DNA from: Bacteroides pyogenes
GTDB lineage: Bacteria > Bacteroidota > Bacteroidia > Bacteroidales > Bacteroidaceae
Direction: 5' to 3'
Length of the DNA stretch: 64,000 bases
Assembly: GCF_014196225.1 (NCBI RefSeq)
Contig: NZ_JACIDI010000007.1
Location: 94,833 to 158,832 of the forward strand
This document shows, piece after piece, positions 36,683-44,765 of the stretch. The notes below the pieces were generated by a model. It worked only from the letters and a program-made list of their open reading frames with translations. It did no database searches and was not told the origin of the DNA. A program made the position numbers and the translations under genes. Positions within the stretch are counted from its first letter, which is position 1, and the number at the start of each line of letters is the position of its first letter.

Positions 36683-38251
36683 ATGAAAACATGTATCAAC
36701 CGTTTTGCTTCATTCGCATTTGTTGAGCGAAATCTCGCCCAAGACGGTTTATTTCCGTACAACAACGCTTGTTCCCGCCTTCATGCCTTTCCTGTTTCTC
36801 GCTCGTATATGCCGATGCTTTCATACAGGTACAATACTGCCTGTTCCTGCTCTTCCCCCTTTCCTCTGCTGAAGAGTGCGTTTGCCCTCAGGTTCGGACA
36901 ACGGCTTAAGTCGCTCGTGTCAACTTGCGTCTTTCCTCTGCTGAAGAGTACGTTTGCCTCTGTTCGCGATAGACTCTATTGTTGGCTTGAGCGTGGTTCA
37001 GGCCCTTTCCTCAGGTGTTTGCCGTTTTTTTTCGCATGTATCCTTGCGCTTGCCTTCGTTTATCCTTCACAGCTCACAGCCCAACGTTTGCCGCGTGTTT
37101 CACCCAAGTCGGCAGGAATGGATGCGCTCCGTCTGAGGTATGCCGATGAGGCGATTGAGCAAGCCATTGCCGATAAAGAGATACCGGGAGCTGTGCTGGC
37201 GGTGGTGCGGCATGGTAAAATGGCTTATCTCAAGGCTTACGGGAATAAGCGTGTTTATCCTTACACAGAACCGATGAGCGTAAATACGGTTTTCGATCTG
37301 GCTTCGTGCAGCAAATCCGTTTCTACCGCCATATCAGCCATGATTCTGATAGAACGGGGGAAACTGCGTTTGCTCGATCCTGTGGAACGTTACATTCCGG
37401 GGTTTAAAGGATGGAACAGCAATGACGGACGCCAGAAGCGGAGCATACGGATTGTGGACTTGCTGACGCATACTTCGGGGCTTCCGGCCTACGCTTCGGT
37501 GAACATGCTCGTACAGAAATACGGAGCTCCCAATCCCGACAGCCTGATGCACTACATTGCCGCATGCAGGCGAGAGTTCGAGCCGCAGACCGATTGCCGT
37601 TACAGTTGTTTGAACTTCATTACCCTGCAACATGTCATAGAGCACGTGTCGGGCGAGTCGCTGCGCGAATTTGCCTCTGCCAATATATTCCGTCCTCTCG
37701 GCATGAAGCACACCGACTATATGCCTTTGAATGCCGATGGACGCCCCCGGTCAGACGCGTCCATTCCTCTCTCCGTTATCGCTCCTACGGAGAAGACCGA
37801 GACAGGAGATGTGCTTTGCGGACAGGTACACGATCCGCTGGCGCGTGTGATGAACGCAGGAGTCAGTGGCAATGCAGGTCTTTTCTCCTGTGCCGGCGAT
37901 CTGGCGATCCTCTGTGCCGCCTTGCAGAATGGCGGAGTATGGAAAGGACGCCGTATTCTTAGCCCGCTGGGTGTAAGGGCCATGCGAAACATTCCTCTCT
38001 CAGCCGCTTTGTTCGGTCGTGCGCTGGGATGGGACAACAGCAGTCCCTATGCTTCGAACAAAGGCGATCTTTTCGGCCCGCAGACTTATGGACACACGGG
38101 ATATACGGGTACTTCGCTTATCATCGATCCCGAGAGCGACACTTCCGTTATTTTGCTTGCCAATGTAGTTCATCCCACCGATAATCATAGCGTGGTCCGT
38201 CTGCGTTCGCTCGTAGCCAATGCCGTGGCGGCTTCTATCATTCGTCCCTGA
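36683..38251 (+). CDS. Serine hydrolase, beta-lactamase fold (AmiE/YbbE-like)
   Basis: 522-codon frame encoding a serine beta-lactamase/penicillin-binding fold enzyme. Catalytic motifs are complete for the family: SCSK at residues 208-211 (nucleophile S208, K211), YSCLN at 307-311 in place of the YxN motif, and HTG at 471-473. VHDPLARVMNAGVSGNAGLFS matches the Bacillus YbbE/AmiE group, muropeptide amidases encoded next to namZ. A hydrophobic signal sequence precedes residue 133 (FFFACILALAFVYPSQLTAQ). The first 105 codons are low-quality, repeat-bearing sequence, so the true start may be downstream (ATG 36809, or TTG 37019). Confidence 0.82.
   Translation: MKTCINRFASFAFVERNLAQDGLFPYNNACSRLHAFPVSRSYMPMLSYRYNTACSCSSPFPLLKSAFALRFGQRLKSLVSTCVFPLLKSTFASVRDRLYCWLERGSGPFLRCLPFFFACILALAFVYPSQLTAQRLPRVSPKSAGMDALRLRYADEAIEQAIADKEIPGAVLAVVRHGKMAYLKAYGNKRVYPYTEPMSVNTVFDLASCSKSVSTAISAMILIERGKLRLLDPVERYIPGFKGWNSNDGRQKRSIRIVDLLTHTSGLPAYASVNMLVQKYGAPNPDSLMHYIAACRREFEPQTDCRYSCLNFITLQHVIEHVSGESLREFASANIFRPLGMKHTDYMPLNADGRPRSDASIPLSVIAPTEKTETGDVLCGQVHDPLARVMNAGVSGNAGLFSCAGDLAILCAALQNGGVWKGRRILSPLGVRAMRNIPLSAALFGRALGWDNSSPYASNKGDLFGPQTYGHTGYTGTSLIIDPESDTSVILLANVVHPTDNHSVVRLRSLVANAVAASIIRP
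36859..36958. repeat. 28-bp direct-repeat pair inside the ORF N-terminus, 72-bp spacing
   Basis: CTTTCCTCTGCTGAAGAGT followed by CGTTTGCC occurs at 36859 and 36931 with one mismatch. In frame it gives FPLLKSAFA and FPLLKSTFA. This argues that the N-terminal extension is not a conserved protein segment. Confidence 0.75.
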
Positions 38252-38454
38252 GTATGGTTCAAAAAGGTAACGTTGGCCGAAGTGCACTTTCGCATTGGCA
38301 AAGAATACCTATAATTGCAATTCTTCATTCTTTGCCGATGCGGCATGAATACTTGCTGTAAGGAAGGCAGAATCTCTCTGCGGATGCTGATTGCAAATTC
38401 GGGTAAAATGTGCATTGCCATTTCATAGGTTTTGTTATCGATATCATCACCCGT

Positions 38455-38707
38455 GAATAATTCTTTATTCTTTTGGGGGTTGACAAGGCCTGCTGCTATG
38501 CCTGCTCGATCAAGAAGGTAAAAAGGAACAGAAACCGTAATTGCCGATAGTCTGTATCATACAATGAGGTGTGTCTGCCGACAACTTGCCAATGAACTTG
38601 CAAATGCCTTTAGCTTCATTCCTGAATGTTTCAGTGCGGTAGCTGCTTCTTGATGGAAATGCCGCCACAAATGTGGATTTGCTGATGTCGATTCCAATGT
38701 ATGTCAT
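38455..38707 (-). pseudogene. IS110-family transposase remnant, N-terminal part, frameshifted
   Basis: The minus-strand frame from 38707 reads MTYIGIDISKSTFVAAFPS, then GICKFIGKLSADTPHCM and IGNYGF, the N-terminus of an IS110 (DEDD-type) transposase including the first catalytic Asp (GIDISK). It stops at 38510. Continuing in another frame, YLLDRAGIAAGLVNPQ (about 38520-38460) matches the next conserved block, so a frameshift separates them. The rest of the catalytic domain and the C-terminal Tnp_20 domain are missing. The usual Glu before TGxYG is replaced (MIQTIGNYG). Clearly non-functional. Confidence 0.82.
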
Positions 38708-38836
38708 ATCTCAAATTTTAATCAGGAGTTATGTTCCATGTTTGTTTTTCCTGTATTGAAGACAATGTTAATTTAAAACGAGTAACAGTGCAAATGTACG
38801 GCGACAGCAATATACAATTCCAGAGTCGTGAATACC

Positions 38837-39034
38837 CACCTTGGTAGCCATATATACTCACTACGGTAGCCATATATACTCACCTTGGTAGCCATATATA
38901 CTCACCTTGGTAGCCATATATACCCACCTTGGTAGCCATATATACCCATCACGGTAGCCATATATACTCACCACGGTAGCCATATATACTCACCGCGGTA
39001 GCCATATATACTCACCACGCTAAGTATATATGTA
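38837..39034 (+). repeat. 22-bp tandem repeat array, nine units
   Basis: Nine contiguous units start every 22 bp from 38837 to 39013. Each begins CACC (CACT or CATC in two), then two variable bases (TT, AC or GC), then GGTAGCC, then ATATATACT or ATATATACC. The ninth unit is diverged (CACCACGCTAAG then TATATATG). There are no spacers, so it is not a CRISPR. Three other sites in the window carry the same unit. Confidence 0.92.
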
Positions 39035-39118
39035 TATCTTGATGGTAAAGCATATCCAAAGATGTAGATGATAACTATTTGATTATAAGTATGGTATCGA
39101 TTCGTCTGCTCTGCCGGT

Positions 39119-39205
39119 GAATTTAACTCCGGCGGATGTGGGGGAAGAGATGGCCGACTTCATGCCGGAGATTTACCGCAGGATGAACTTAACTCCGGCG
39201 GATGT
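39119..39205. repeat. 21-bp direct-repeat pair, 66-bp spacing
   Basis: GAATTTAACTCCGGCGGATG at 39119 and GAACTTAACTCCGGCGGATG at 39185 differ at one base. In one plus frame both encode NLTPADV, in an open stretch ending at a TAA near 39248 that lacks a start codon upstream. It may be the end of a decayed gene. Confidence 0.6.
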
Positions 39206-39330
39206 CAGGCCGTATATGAGTGAAAGCATGTGTTTGACGCAGAAATAAGCCCGGAAGCTTTCCATTTCTTGAAAAATGGCTTATCCGATGTATGCAGGAT
39301 TATGAAATAAAAAACGCTTCATCTCCGAAG

Positions 39331-39402
39331 TAGCCTCGAGGGGAATCGAACCCCTATCTAAAGTTTAGGAAACTTCTATTCTATCCGTTGAACTACAAGG
39401 CC
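39331..39402 (-). tRNA. tRNA-Arg (anticodon CCT)
   Basis: Minus-strand cloverleaf: acceptor GGCCTTG with CGAGGCT (G1-U72 and one internal G-U wobble) and discriminator A, U8-A9, anticodon arm GAAGT-TTCCTAA-ACTTT (anticodon CCT), T-arm AGGGG-TTCGATT-CCCCT. No encoded CCA. Confidence 0.95.
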
Positions 39403-39422
39403 GTTTTCTTTAATTTCGGTCA

Positions 39423-39453
39423 CAAAGATAACGGTTTCTCTCGATTTAGCAAG
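39423..39453 (-). promoter_or_regulatory. Promoter of tRNA-Arg (CTTG-N19-TATCTTTG)
   Basis: On the minus strand CTTG (39453..39450) is followed after 19 bp by TATCTTTG (39430..39423), 21 bp before the tRNA 5' end. Confidence 0.78.
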
Positions 39454-39611
39454 AATAAAATTACACCTTCCTTCCGGTAAGATTAAATCTTTTGGTTGCT
39501 CATGCCAATAAAGAGCTTTTTATTTTGAAAATTCGATTAACTTTCCGACCTTTACACACGCCTTTTTAGAGTATTTTTTAATCTTAAAATCAACTATAGT
39601 AATTCAAAATT

Positions 39612-41462
39612 ATGGCAGACGAAATGAAGGTAAAGAATTTGGAGGAAGTAGTGGTACGTTTCTCCGGCGATTCCGGCGATGGCATGCAGCTGGCCGGTAA
39701 CATCTTCTCGAACGTGTCGGCTACAGTGGGAAATGATATCTGTACATTTCCCGACTATCCGGCAGACATTCGCGCTCCGCAAGGTTCGCTCACCGGAGTT
39801 TCAGGCTTCCAGATACATGTGGGTGCCGGTCAGGTATATACGCCGGGCGACCGTTGCCACGTATTGGTAGCGATGAATCCCGCCGCATTGAAAACACAAA
39901 TCCAGTTTTGTAAACCTAATGGATTGGTTATCACAGACTCCGACTCATTCACACCCAGAGAGCTTGAGAAAGCCAAATTCATGACTGAAAATTCGTTTGA
40001 GGAGCTGGGCATCAGGCAAGAGGTGCTTGAGGTCCCCATTTCGTCCATGTGCAAAGAGAGCCTGAAAGATTCGGGGCTGGATAACAAAACGATTCTGCGC
40101 TGTAAAAACATGTTTGCGCTCGGATTGGTTTGCTGGCTCTTCAACCGCAATCTGTCGACGGCGGAAAAGATGCTCCGCCAGAAATTCGCCAAGAAACCGG
40201 AAATTGCCGAAGCCAACATCAAGGTACTGAACGACGGATACAATTACGGAGCCAATACCCACGCCTCTGTCTCTACTTATAAGATAGAAAGCGCATCGCT
40301 CAAAGAGAAAGGGCTTTATACCGATATCAACGGTAATAAGGCAACGGCCTACGGACTGATTGCCGCTGCCGAAAAAGCGGGGATGGAGCTATATCTCGGG
40401 TCATACCCCATCACTCCGGCTACGGATATTCTGCACGAACTTGCCAAACACAAATCGCTTGGCGTGAAAACCGTGCAATGCGAAGACGAAATTGCAGGTT
40501 GCGCGTCGGCTGTGGGAGCTTCTTTTGCAGGAGCCATGGCGGTGACTACGACTTCCGGGCCGGGTGTCTGCCTGAAAAGTGAAGCGATGAATCTTGCCGT
40601 TATCGCCGAACTGCCGTTGGTCATTATCAACGTGCAGCGCGGTGGACCCTCTACCGGACTGCCCACCAAGTCGGAACAGACCGACCTGATGCAGGCGCTC
40701 TATGGACGAAACGGCGAAAGTCCGATGCCGGTTATCGCGGCAACATCGCCCACCAATTGCTTCGATGCAGCGTATATGGCGGCTAAAATAGCGTTGGAAC
40801 ATATGACTCCTGTGATATTACTGACCGATGCCTTTGTTGCAAACGGTTCCGCAGCATGGAAATTGCCCGATCTGGAAAAATATCCTCCCATCCGTCCTCC
40901 ATATGTTACCCCCGATATGGCGGGAAGCTGGACTCCATATCTGAGAAACAAAGAGACCGGCGTACGCTACTGGGCAGTGCCGGGAACGGAAGGATTCACG
41001 CACCGCATCGGCGGTCTGGAAAAGAGTAGCGAAACAGGCGTTATCTCTACCGAACCCGAAAACCACGAAAAAATGGTTCACCTGCGGCGTGAAAAGGTAG
41101 AAAAGATTGCCGACTCGATACCCGAACTGGAGGTTTTGGGAGATAAAGATGCCGACCTGCTGATTGTGGGATGGGGAGGTACTTACGGACATCTCCGCCT
41201 GGCTATGGACTTTATGCGCGCACGCGGGCAGAAAGTTGCGCTTGCCCATTTTCAGTACATCAACCCGCTGCCGAAGAATGCGCCCGATGTGCTGCGTCGC
41301 TACAAGAAAATCATTGTAGCCGAGCAGAATCTGGGACAATTTGCCGGATATCTTCGCATGAAAGTGCCCGGATTAAACATACGGCAGTTCAATCAGGTGA
41401 AAGGCCAACCTTTCGTTGCGAGAGAATTGATAAATACATTCACTAAATTATTGGAGGAATAA
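39612..41462 (+). CDS. korA: 2-oxoglutarate:ferredoxin oxidoreductase, alpha (gamma-alpha fused) subunit
   Basis: 616-residue subunit of a 2-oxoacid:ferredoxin oxidoreductase, which converts 2-oxoglutarate and CoA to succinyl-CoA with reduction of ferredoxin. Residues about 10-195 form the gamma (CoA-binding) domain (VVRFSGDSGDGMQLAGN). Residues about 225-616 form the pyrimidine-binding alpha domain (LGSYPITPATDILHELAKH, CEDEIAGCASAVGASFAGA, TTTSGPGVCLKSEAMNLA). This fused layout is usual for KorA in Bacteroidetes. The beta subunit starts 3 bp downstream. Whether 2-oxoglutarate or another 2-oxoacid is preferred cannot be proved from sequence. Confidence 0.93.
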   Translation: MADEMKVKNLEEVVVRFSGDSGDGMQLAGNIFSNVSATVGNDICTFPDYPADIRAPQGSLTGVSGFQIHVGAGQVYTPGDRCHVLVAMNPAALKTQIQFCKPNGLVITDSDSFTPRELEKAKFMTENSFEELGIRQEVLEVPISSMCKESLKDSGLDNKTILRCKNMFALGLVCWLFNRNLSTAEKMLRQKFAKKPEIAEANIKVLNDGYNYGANTHASVSTYKIESASLKEKGLYTDINGNKATAYGLIAAAEKAGMELYLGSYPITPATDILHELAKHKSLGVKTVQCEDEIAGCASAVGASFAGAMAVTTTSGPGVCLKSEAMNLAVIAELPLVIINVQRGGPSTGLPTKSEQTDLMQALYGRNGESPMPVIAATSPTNCFDAAYMAAKIALEHMTPVILLTDAFVANGSAAWKLPDLEKYPPIRPPYVTPDMAGSWTPYLRNKETGVRYWAVPGTEGFTHRIGGLEKSSETGVISTEPENHEKMVHLRREKVEKIADSIPELEVLGDKDADLLIVGWGGTYGHLRLAMDFMRARGQKVALAHFQYINPLPKNAPDVLRRYKKIIVAEQNLGQFAGYLRMKVPGLNIRQFNQVKGQPFVARELINTFTKLLEE

Positions 41463-41465
41463 CAG

Positions 41466-42476
41466 ATGAGCGAAACAGTATATACCATGCAGGATTTTAA
41501 ATTCGGACAGCCCCGCTGGTGTCCGGGATGTGGAGACCACGCTTTTGTAAACTCCTTGCATAAAGCTATGGGAGAGCTGGGCATTCCTCCCTATCGGACG
41601 GCTGTAATTTCGGGCATCGGTTGCTCTTCCCGCCTGCCTTATTATGTAAATACGTACGGTTTCCACACCATTCACGGGCGTGCAGCGGCGGTGGCTACAG
41701 GCGCTAAGGTGGCCAACCCTGATCTGACTATTTGGCAAATCTCCGGCGACGGCGATGGTCTTGCTATAGGGGGCAATCACTTCATTCACGCTGTTCGCCG
41801 GAACATCGACCTGAATATGATTCTGCTCAACAATCGTATTTACGGACTGACGAAAGGGCAATACTCTCCTACTTCCGAGCGAGGGTTGGTGACCAAGTCA
41901 TCACCTTACGGTACAGTAGAAGACCCCTTCCGTCCCGCAGAACTAACGTTCGGGGCACGCGGACGCTTCTTCGCGCGCTGTATTGCCGTAGATGGCCCTG
42001 CCTCGGTGGAAGTGTTGAAGGCTGCTGCCCTGCACAAAGGCGCTTCGGTAGTGGAAGTTCTTCAGAATTGCGTGATCTTCAATGACGGAACGCATGCTGC
42101 CGTAGCCACCAAAGAAGGACGCATGAAGAATGCCATCTATCTGGAACATGGCAAGCCGATGCTTTTCGGTGAGAACAAAGAGTTCGGGCTGATGCAGGAA
42201 GGTTTTGGCCTGAAAGTGGTGAAACTGGGTGAGAACGGCGTCACGGAGAAAGATATTCTGGTGCACGACGCTCACTGTCAGGACAACACGCTTCAGCTGA
42301 AGCTGGCACTGATGGAAGGCCCCGATTTCCCTATCGCGCTGGGTGTTATTCGCAACGTAGAAGCTCCTACGTACAATGATGCTATTTGCCGGCAAATCGA
42401 AGAGGTCAAAGGCAAAAAGAAGTATCACAACTTTCAGGAACTGTTGATGACTAACGATACGTGGGAAGTAGAGTAA
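41466..42476 (+). CDS. korB: 2-oxoglutarate:ferredoxin oxidoreductase, beta subunit
   Basis: 336-residue thiamine-diphosphate-binding subunit. Iron-sulfur and TPP marks: WCPGCGDHAF near residue 18, SGIGCSSRLPYY, and the GDGDGLAIGGNH motif followed by NNRIYGLTKGQ for Mg-TPP binding. Four base pairs or fewer separate it from korA, so the two are one operon and form the active heterodimer. A ferredoxin-type electron acceptor is expected elsewhere. Confidence 0.94.
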   Translation: MSETVYTMQDFKFGQPRWCPGCGDHAFVNSLHKAMGELGIPPYRTAVISGIGCSSRLPYYVNTYGFHTIHGRAAAVATGAKVANPDLTIWQISGDGDGLAIGGNHFIHAVRRNIDLNMILLNNRIYGLTKGQYSPTSERGLVTKSSPYGTVEDPFRPAELTFGARGRFFARCIAVDGPASVEVLKAAALHKGASVVEVLQNCVIFNDGTHAAVATKEGRMKNAIYLEHGKPMLFGENKEFGLMQEGFGLKVVKLGENGVTEKDILVHDAHCQDNTLQLKLALMEGPDFPIALGVIRNVEAPTYNDAICRQIEEVKGKKKYHNFQELLMTNDTWEVE

Positions 42477-42918
42477 GAGTTTTTTTGATGTTTTGCGATG
42501 CTGATTTATATCCGTGTAAACGATAATCCGGGTGGTCGCATCGGTATCAGGTTCGGGTCTTTTATTGCTCATTGAAGAGTTGGGAACGAAGAACTCTGTT
42601 TTTTAAAGCGGTGTGGAGTGAAAGCTGATATTGGTTAAATGACAGTGTCAGTTCGTCGGGACGGATGGTCTCGCGCCTTGGCGCTGGCCGATCCACGACC
42701 GATGAGTCTTTTTAGATAAAAACAATGAGCGACACAGTTTATTTACACTACCTGTGAGCATTAAAAAGAACTAATTCTTACGGTCCCGATATGCTTTGAA
42801 AGCGTAGTCCGGATGAGAAAATAATCTCTTTTCGGGCTACGCTTTCCTTATTGTATGGTATCTCTCTTAATGCCTGCCGGCTTTCCCGGCGGGTCATTTT
42901 GTGGGAGATTTCTGTTCG
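42477..42918. other. Intergenic region after korAB
   Basis: About 440 bp between convergent genes. It holds a GC-rich foldable stretch (42663-42694: GGAT...ATCC outer pairing and a GCGCC-TT-GGCGC inner hairpin) and a terminator-like hairpin (42798-42846). No gene seen. Confidence 0.55.
42798..42846. terminator. Bidirectional terminator-like hairpin
   Basis: GAAAGCGTAG (42798-42807) pairs with CTACGCTTTC (42837-42846). The stem extends inward through CC/GG with mismatches, and a 17-nt loop lies between. It sits between the convergent korB and the K-rich protein gene and could serve both. Confidence 0.55.
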
Positions 42919-43398
42919 CTATTGGTGGTTGTTCGCTATCGATTTATCTTCCTGAGGCTGCTGGCGGTCGCTTTTTTGCAGCTCTTCAAAAGCCTTTGTT
43001 TCTTTTTGGTTGGAACTTTCCGCCTCCATCAGCTTTTGAGAGCTGATCTCTGCTTTATTTGCTGCTTTTTCTGCCTTTTTAGCTGTCTTTTCTGCTTGCT
43101 TTATGGCTTTTTGAACTTTCAATCTCTCTTTTTGAGCTTTTTTTCTTGCTTTTTCAGCCTTTTGCATGGCTTTCTCTTGTTTCCTCTTTGCCTGTTCTTC
43201 TTTTTTGGCAGCTTTCAGTTGTTTCTTTTTCGCTTTCTCCTGCTTTTTCAGCAGGTCGAGGTCTGCTTGCATTTTTTTGCTGTCTTTGCCGGAAGTATAT
43301 TCGGTATTATCAGCTTTGTTTGCAAGATCTGCTGCATACACATTTGCGGTTCCTGTCAGTGCTGTTGCCAGAGCGAATCCTAATACTAATCTTTTCAT
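42919..43398 (-). CDS. Secreted Lys/Glu/Ala-rich coiled-coil protein
   Basis: 159-residue protein with a clear signal peptide (MKRLVLGFALATALTGTANVYA). Residues 45-120 are a strongly charged helix of repeating K-A-E-K units (EKAKKKQLKAAKKEEQAKRK and similar), a probable periplasmic coiled coil, followed by a polar Gln-rich tail. No domain recognised. Codon composition in the helix is skewed by its lysine content. Monocistronic, convergent to korB. Probably a real gene because of the signal peptide and intact frame; function unknown. Confidence 0.65.
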   Translation of the reverse strand: MKRLVLGFALATALTGTANVYAADLANKADNTEYTSGKDSKKMQADLDLLKKQEKAKKKQLKAAKKEEQAKRKQEKAMQKAEKARKKAQKERLKVQKAIKQAEKTAKKAEKAANKAEISSQKLMEAESSNQKETKAFEELQKSDRQQPQEDKSIANNHQ

Positions 43399-43538
43399 TC
43401 TTGTTTTTTCTTTTTACGTTAATGCTGATCGCATTGAAAAAATATCGCGCAAAAATATTATGTTGTATGTATTTCGCAATGAAAGAGCAAAGATTTTTCA
43501 GATTTATTTTGTACAGCTTCGTGTTTTTTATAGAAAAC

Positions 43539-44765
43539 TCACAAAAGCCGCTTGCTCAGGTAGCGAACCGGATACCAGACCGAGAGAAAACCTACCGCCA
43601 GCACAGTGATAAAGATCAGGGCTACATCCCACGCATGTACACTTACCGGATATGTATCTACAACGAAAGCACCCGTGCCTTCGCCCAATGAAATGAGACC
43701 GAATTTCTGTTGGATGAAGCAGAGAAGCAATCCCAATACGATGCCGGCAACAGCCCCGAAAGCAGTGATGAGCCTCCCTTCGAACAAGAAGATGCGCGCA
43801 ATCAGTTTGTCGTCCGCTCCCAAGCTGCGCAGTGTCACCACATCGTCTTTCTTATCCAGAATCAGCATCGAGAGCGAACCGATGACGTTGAAGCAGGCGA
43901 CGGCGAGGATGAAAGTAAGAAACAGGTAAGAAATCAGTTTTTCTATTTCCATGATACGGAACACATCGGCCTGTTGCTGATAACGGTTTTGCACCAGAAA
44001 CTCCTCTCCCAGCATCTGTTCTATCTTTGCCTGTACGGTAGAGGTGTTTGCTTCCGGCTTCAACTTCAGCTCGATGGCGGAAACCTCTGTGGTGTAATCC
44101 AGCATGCGACGGAGAAACCCGAGCGAAGTCAATATGTACTTGCTGTCATACGGTTGCTGGTTGACCACAAAAATTGTTCCCGGCGAGTGGAGATAATCGC
44201 GATTGAACGAGGCGCCGGGATTTGCCATGTTCACCTTCGCGTTGCGTTTGGGCAGATATACTTGCAGAGGATCGACAAACTCCAGTCCCGTGCCCAGTGT
44301 GGATACCAGCTCTACACCCATGATTCCGTAATCCGCCACCGAGTCGTGAAGCATAAATTGTCCGGCTCCATACAGAATGCTGTCAATCGCCGTAAGCTGT
44401 TCGAAGTTGTCCTCCACTCCTTTCAGTACCACCATCGCCTGACGATCTTTGTACTGCACCATCGCGTTCTCTTCGAGCGTTTCTGTAAACACCTCCACTT
44501 CCGGAAGCGCGCAGACCGCCCTGATACGCTCTTCACTGCCATCGAATACTTTTCCTCGACGAGCGGTAATTTTCAGTTGCGGGTCGAAAGCCGTAAAGAA
44601 TCCTGCCACCATATCCTGAAATCCGTTGAAGACGGACAACGTGCATACCAGTGCCAGCGTAGCCAAAGCTACGCCGCATACCGATACGCCCGAAATGATA
44701 TTGATAGCATTGTGTTTCTTTTTCGAAAAGAGATACCGTCGGGCTATGTAGAAGGGGAGGTTCAC
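43539..44765 (-). CDS. ABC transporter permease, LolC/FtsX type
   Basis: 408-residue inner-membrane permease. An N-terminal membrane segment (NAINIISGVSVCGVALATLALVCTLSVFNGF) is followed by a large periplasmic MacB-PCD-like domain (about 50-270) and three C-terminal segments (about 280-400, with SLGADDKLIARIFLFEGRLI between them), the FtsX fold. The length and N-terminal FIARRYLFSKK pattern fit LolC/LolE lipoprotein-release permeases. No ATPase is adjacent. The start overlaps rbfA by 4 bp (ATGA), so it is coupled to rbfA translation. Confidence 0.87.
   Translation of the reverse strand: MNLPFYIARRYLFSKKKHNAINIISGVSVCGVALATLALVCTLSVFNGFQDMVAGFFTAFDPQLKITARRGKVFDGSEERIRAVCALPEVEVFTETLEENAMVQYKDRQAMVVLKGVEDNFEQLTAIDSILYGAGQFMLHDSVADYGIMGVELVSTLGTGLEFVDPLQVYLPKRNAKVNMANPGASFNRDYLHSPGTIFVVNQQPYDSKYILTSLGFLRRMLDYTTEVSAIELKLKPEANTSTVQAKIEQMLGEEFLVQNRYQQQADVFRIMEIEKLISYLFLTFILAVACFNVIGSLSMLILDKKDDVVTLRSLGADDKLIARIFLFEGRLITAFGAVAGIVLGLLLCFIQQKFGLISLGEGTGAFVVDTYPVSVHAWDVALIFITVLAVGFLSVWYPVRYLSKRLL

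Larger units (their letters stand above)
38252..39330. other. Intergenic region with IS110 remnant and repeat array
   Basis: About 1.1 kb without an intact gene. It contains the IS110 transposase remnant (38455-38707), the nine-unit 22-bp array (38837-39034) and a 21-bp direct-repeat pair (39119 and 39185). Confidence 0.65.

Noticed and set aside
38837..39034. CRISPR array
   Set aside because: The 22-bp units are directly contiguous with no unique spacers, and no cas genes are present in the window.
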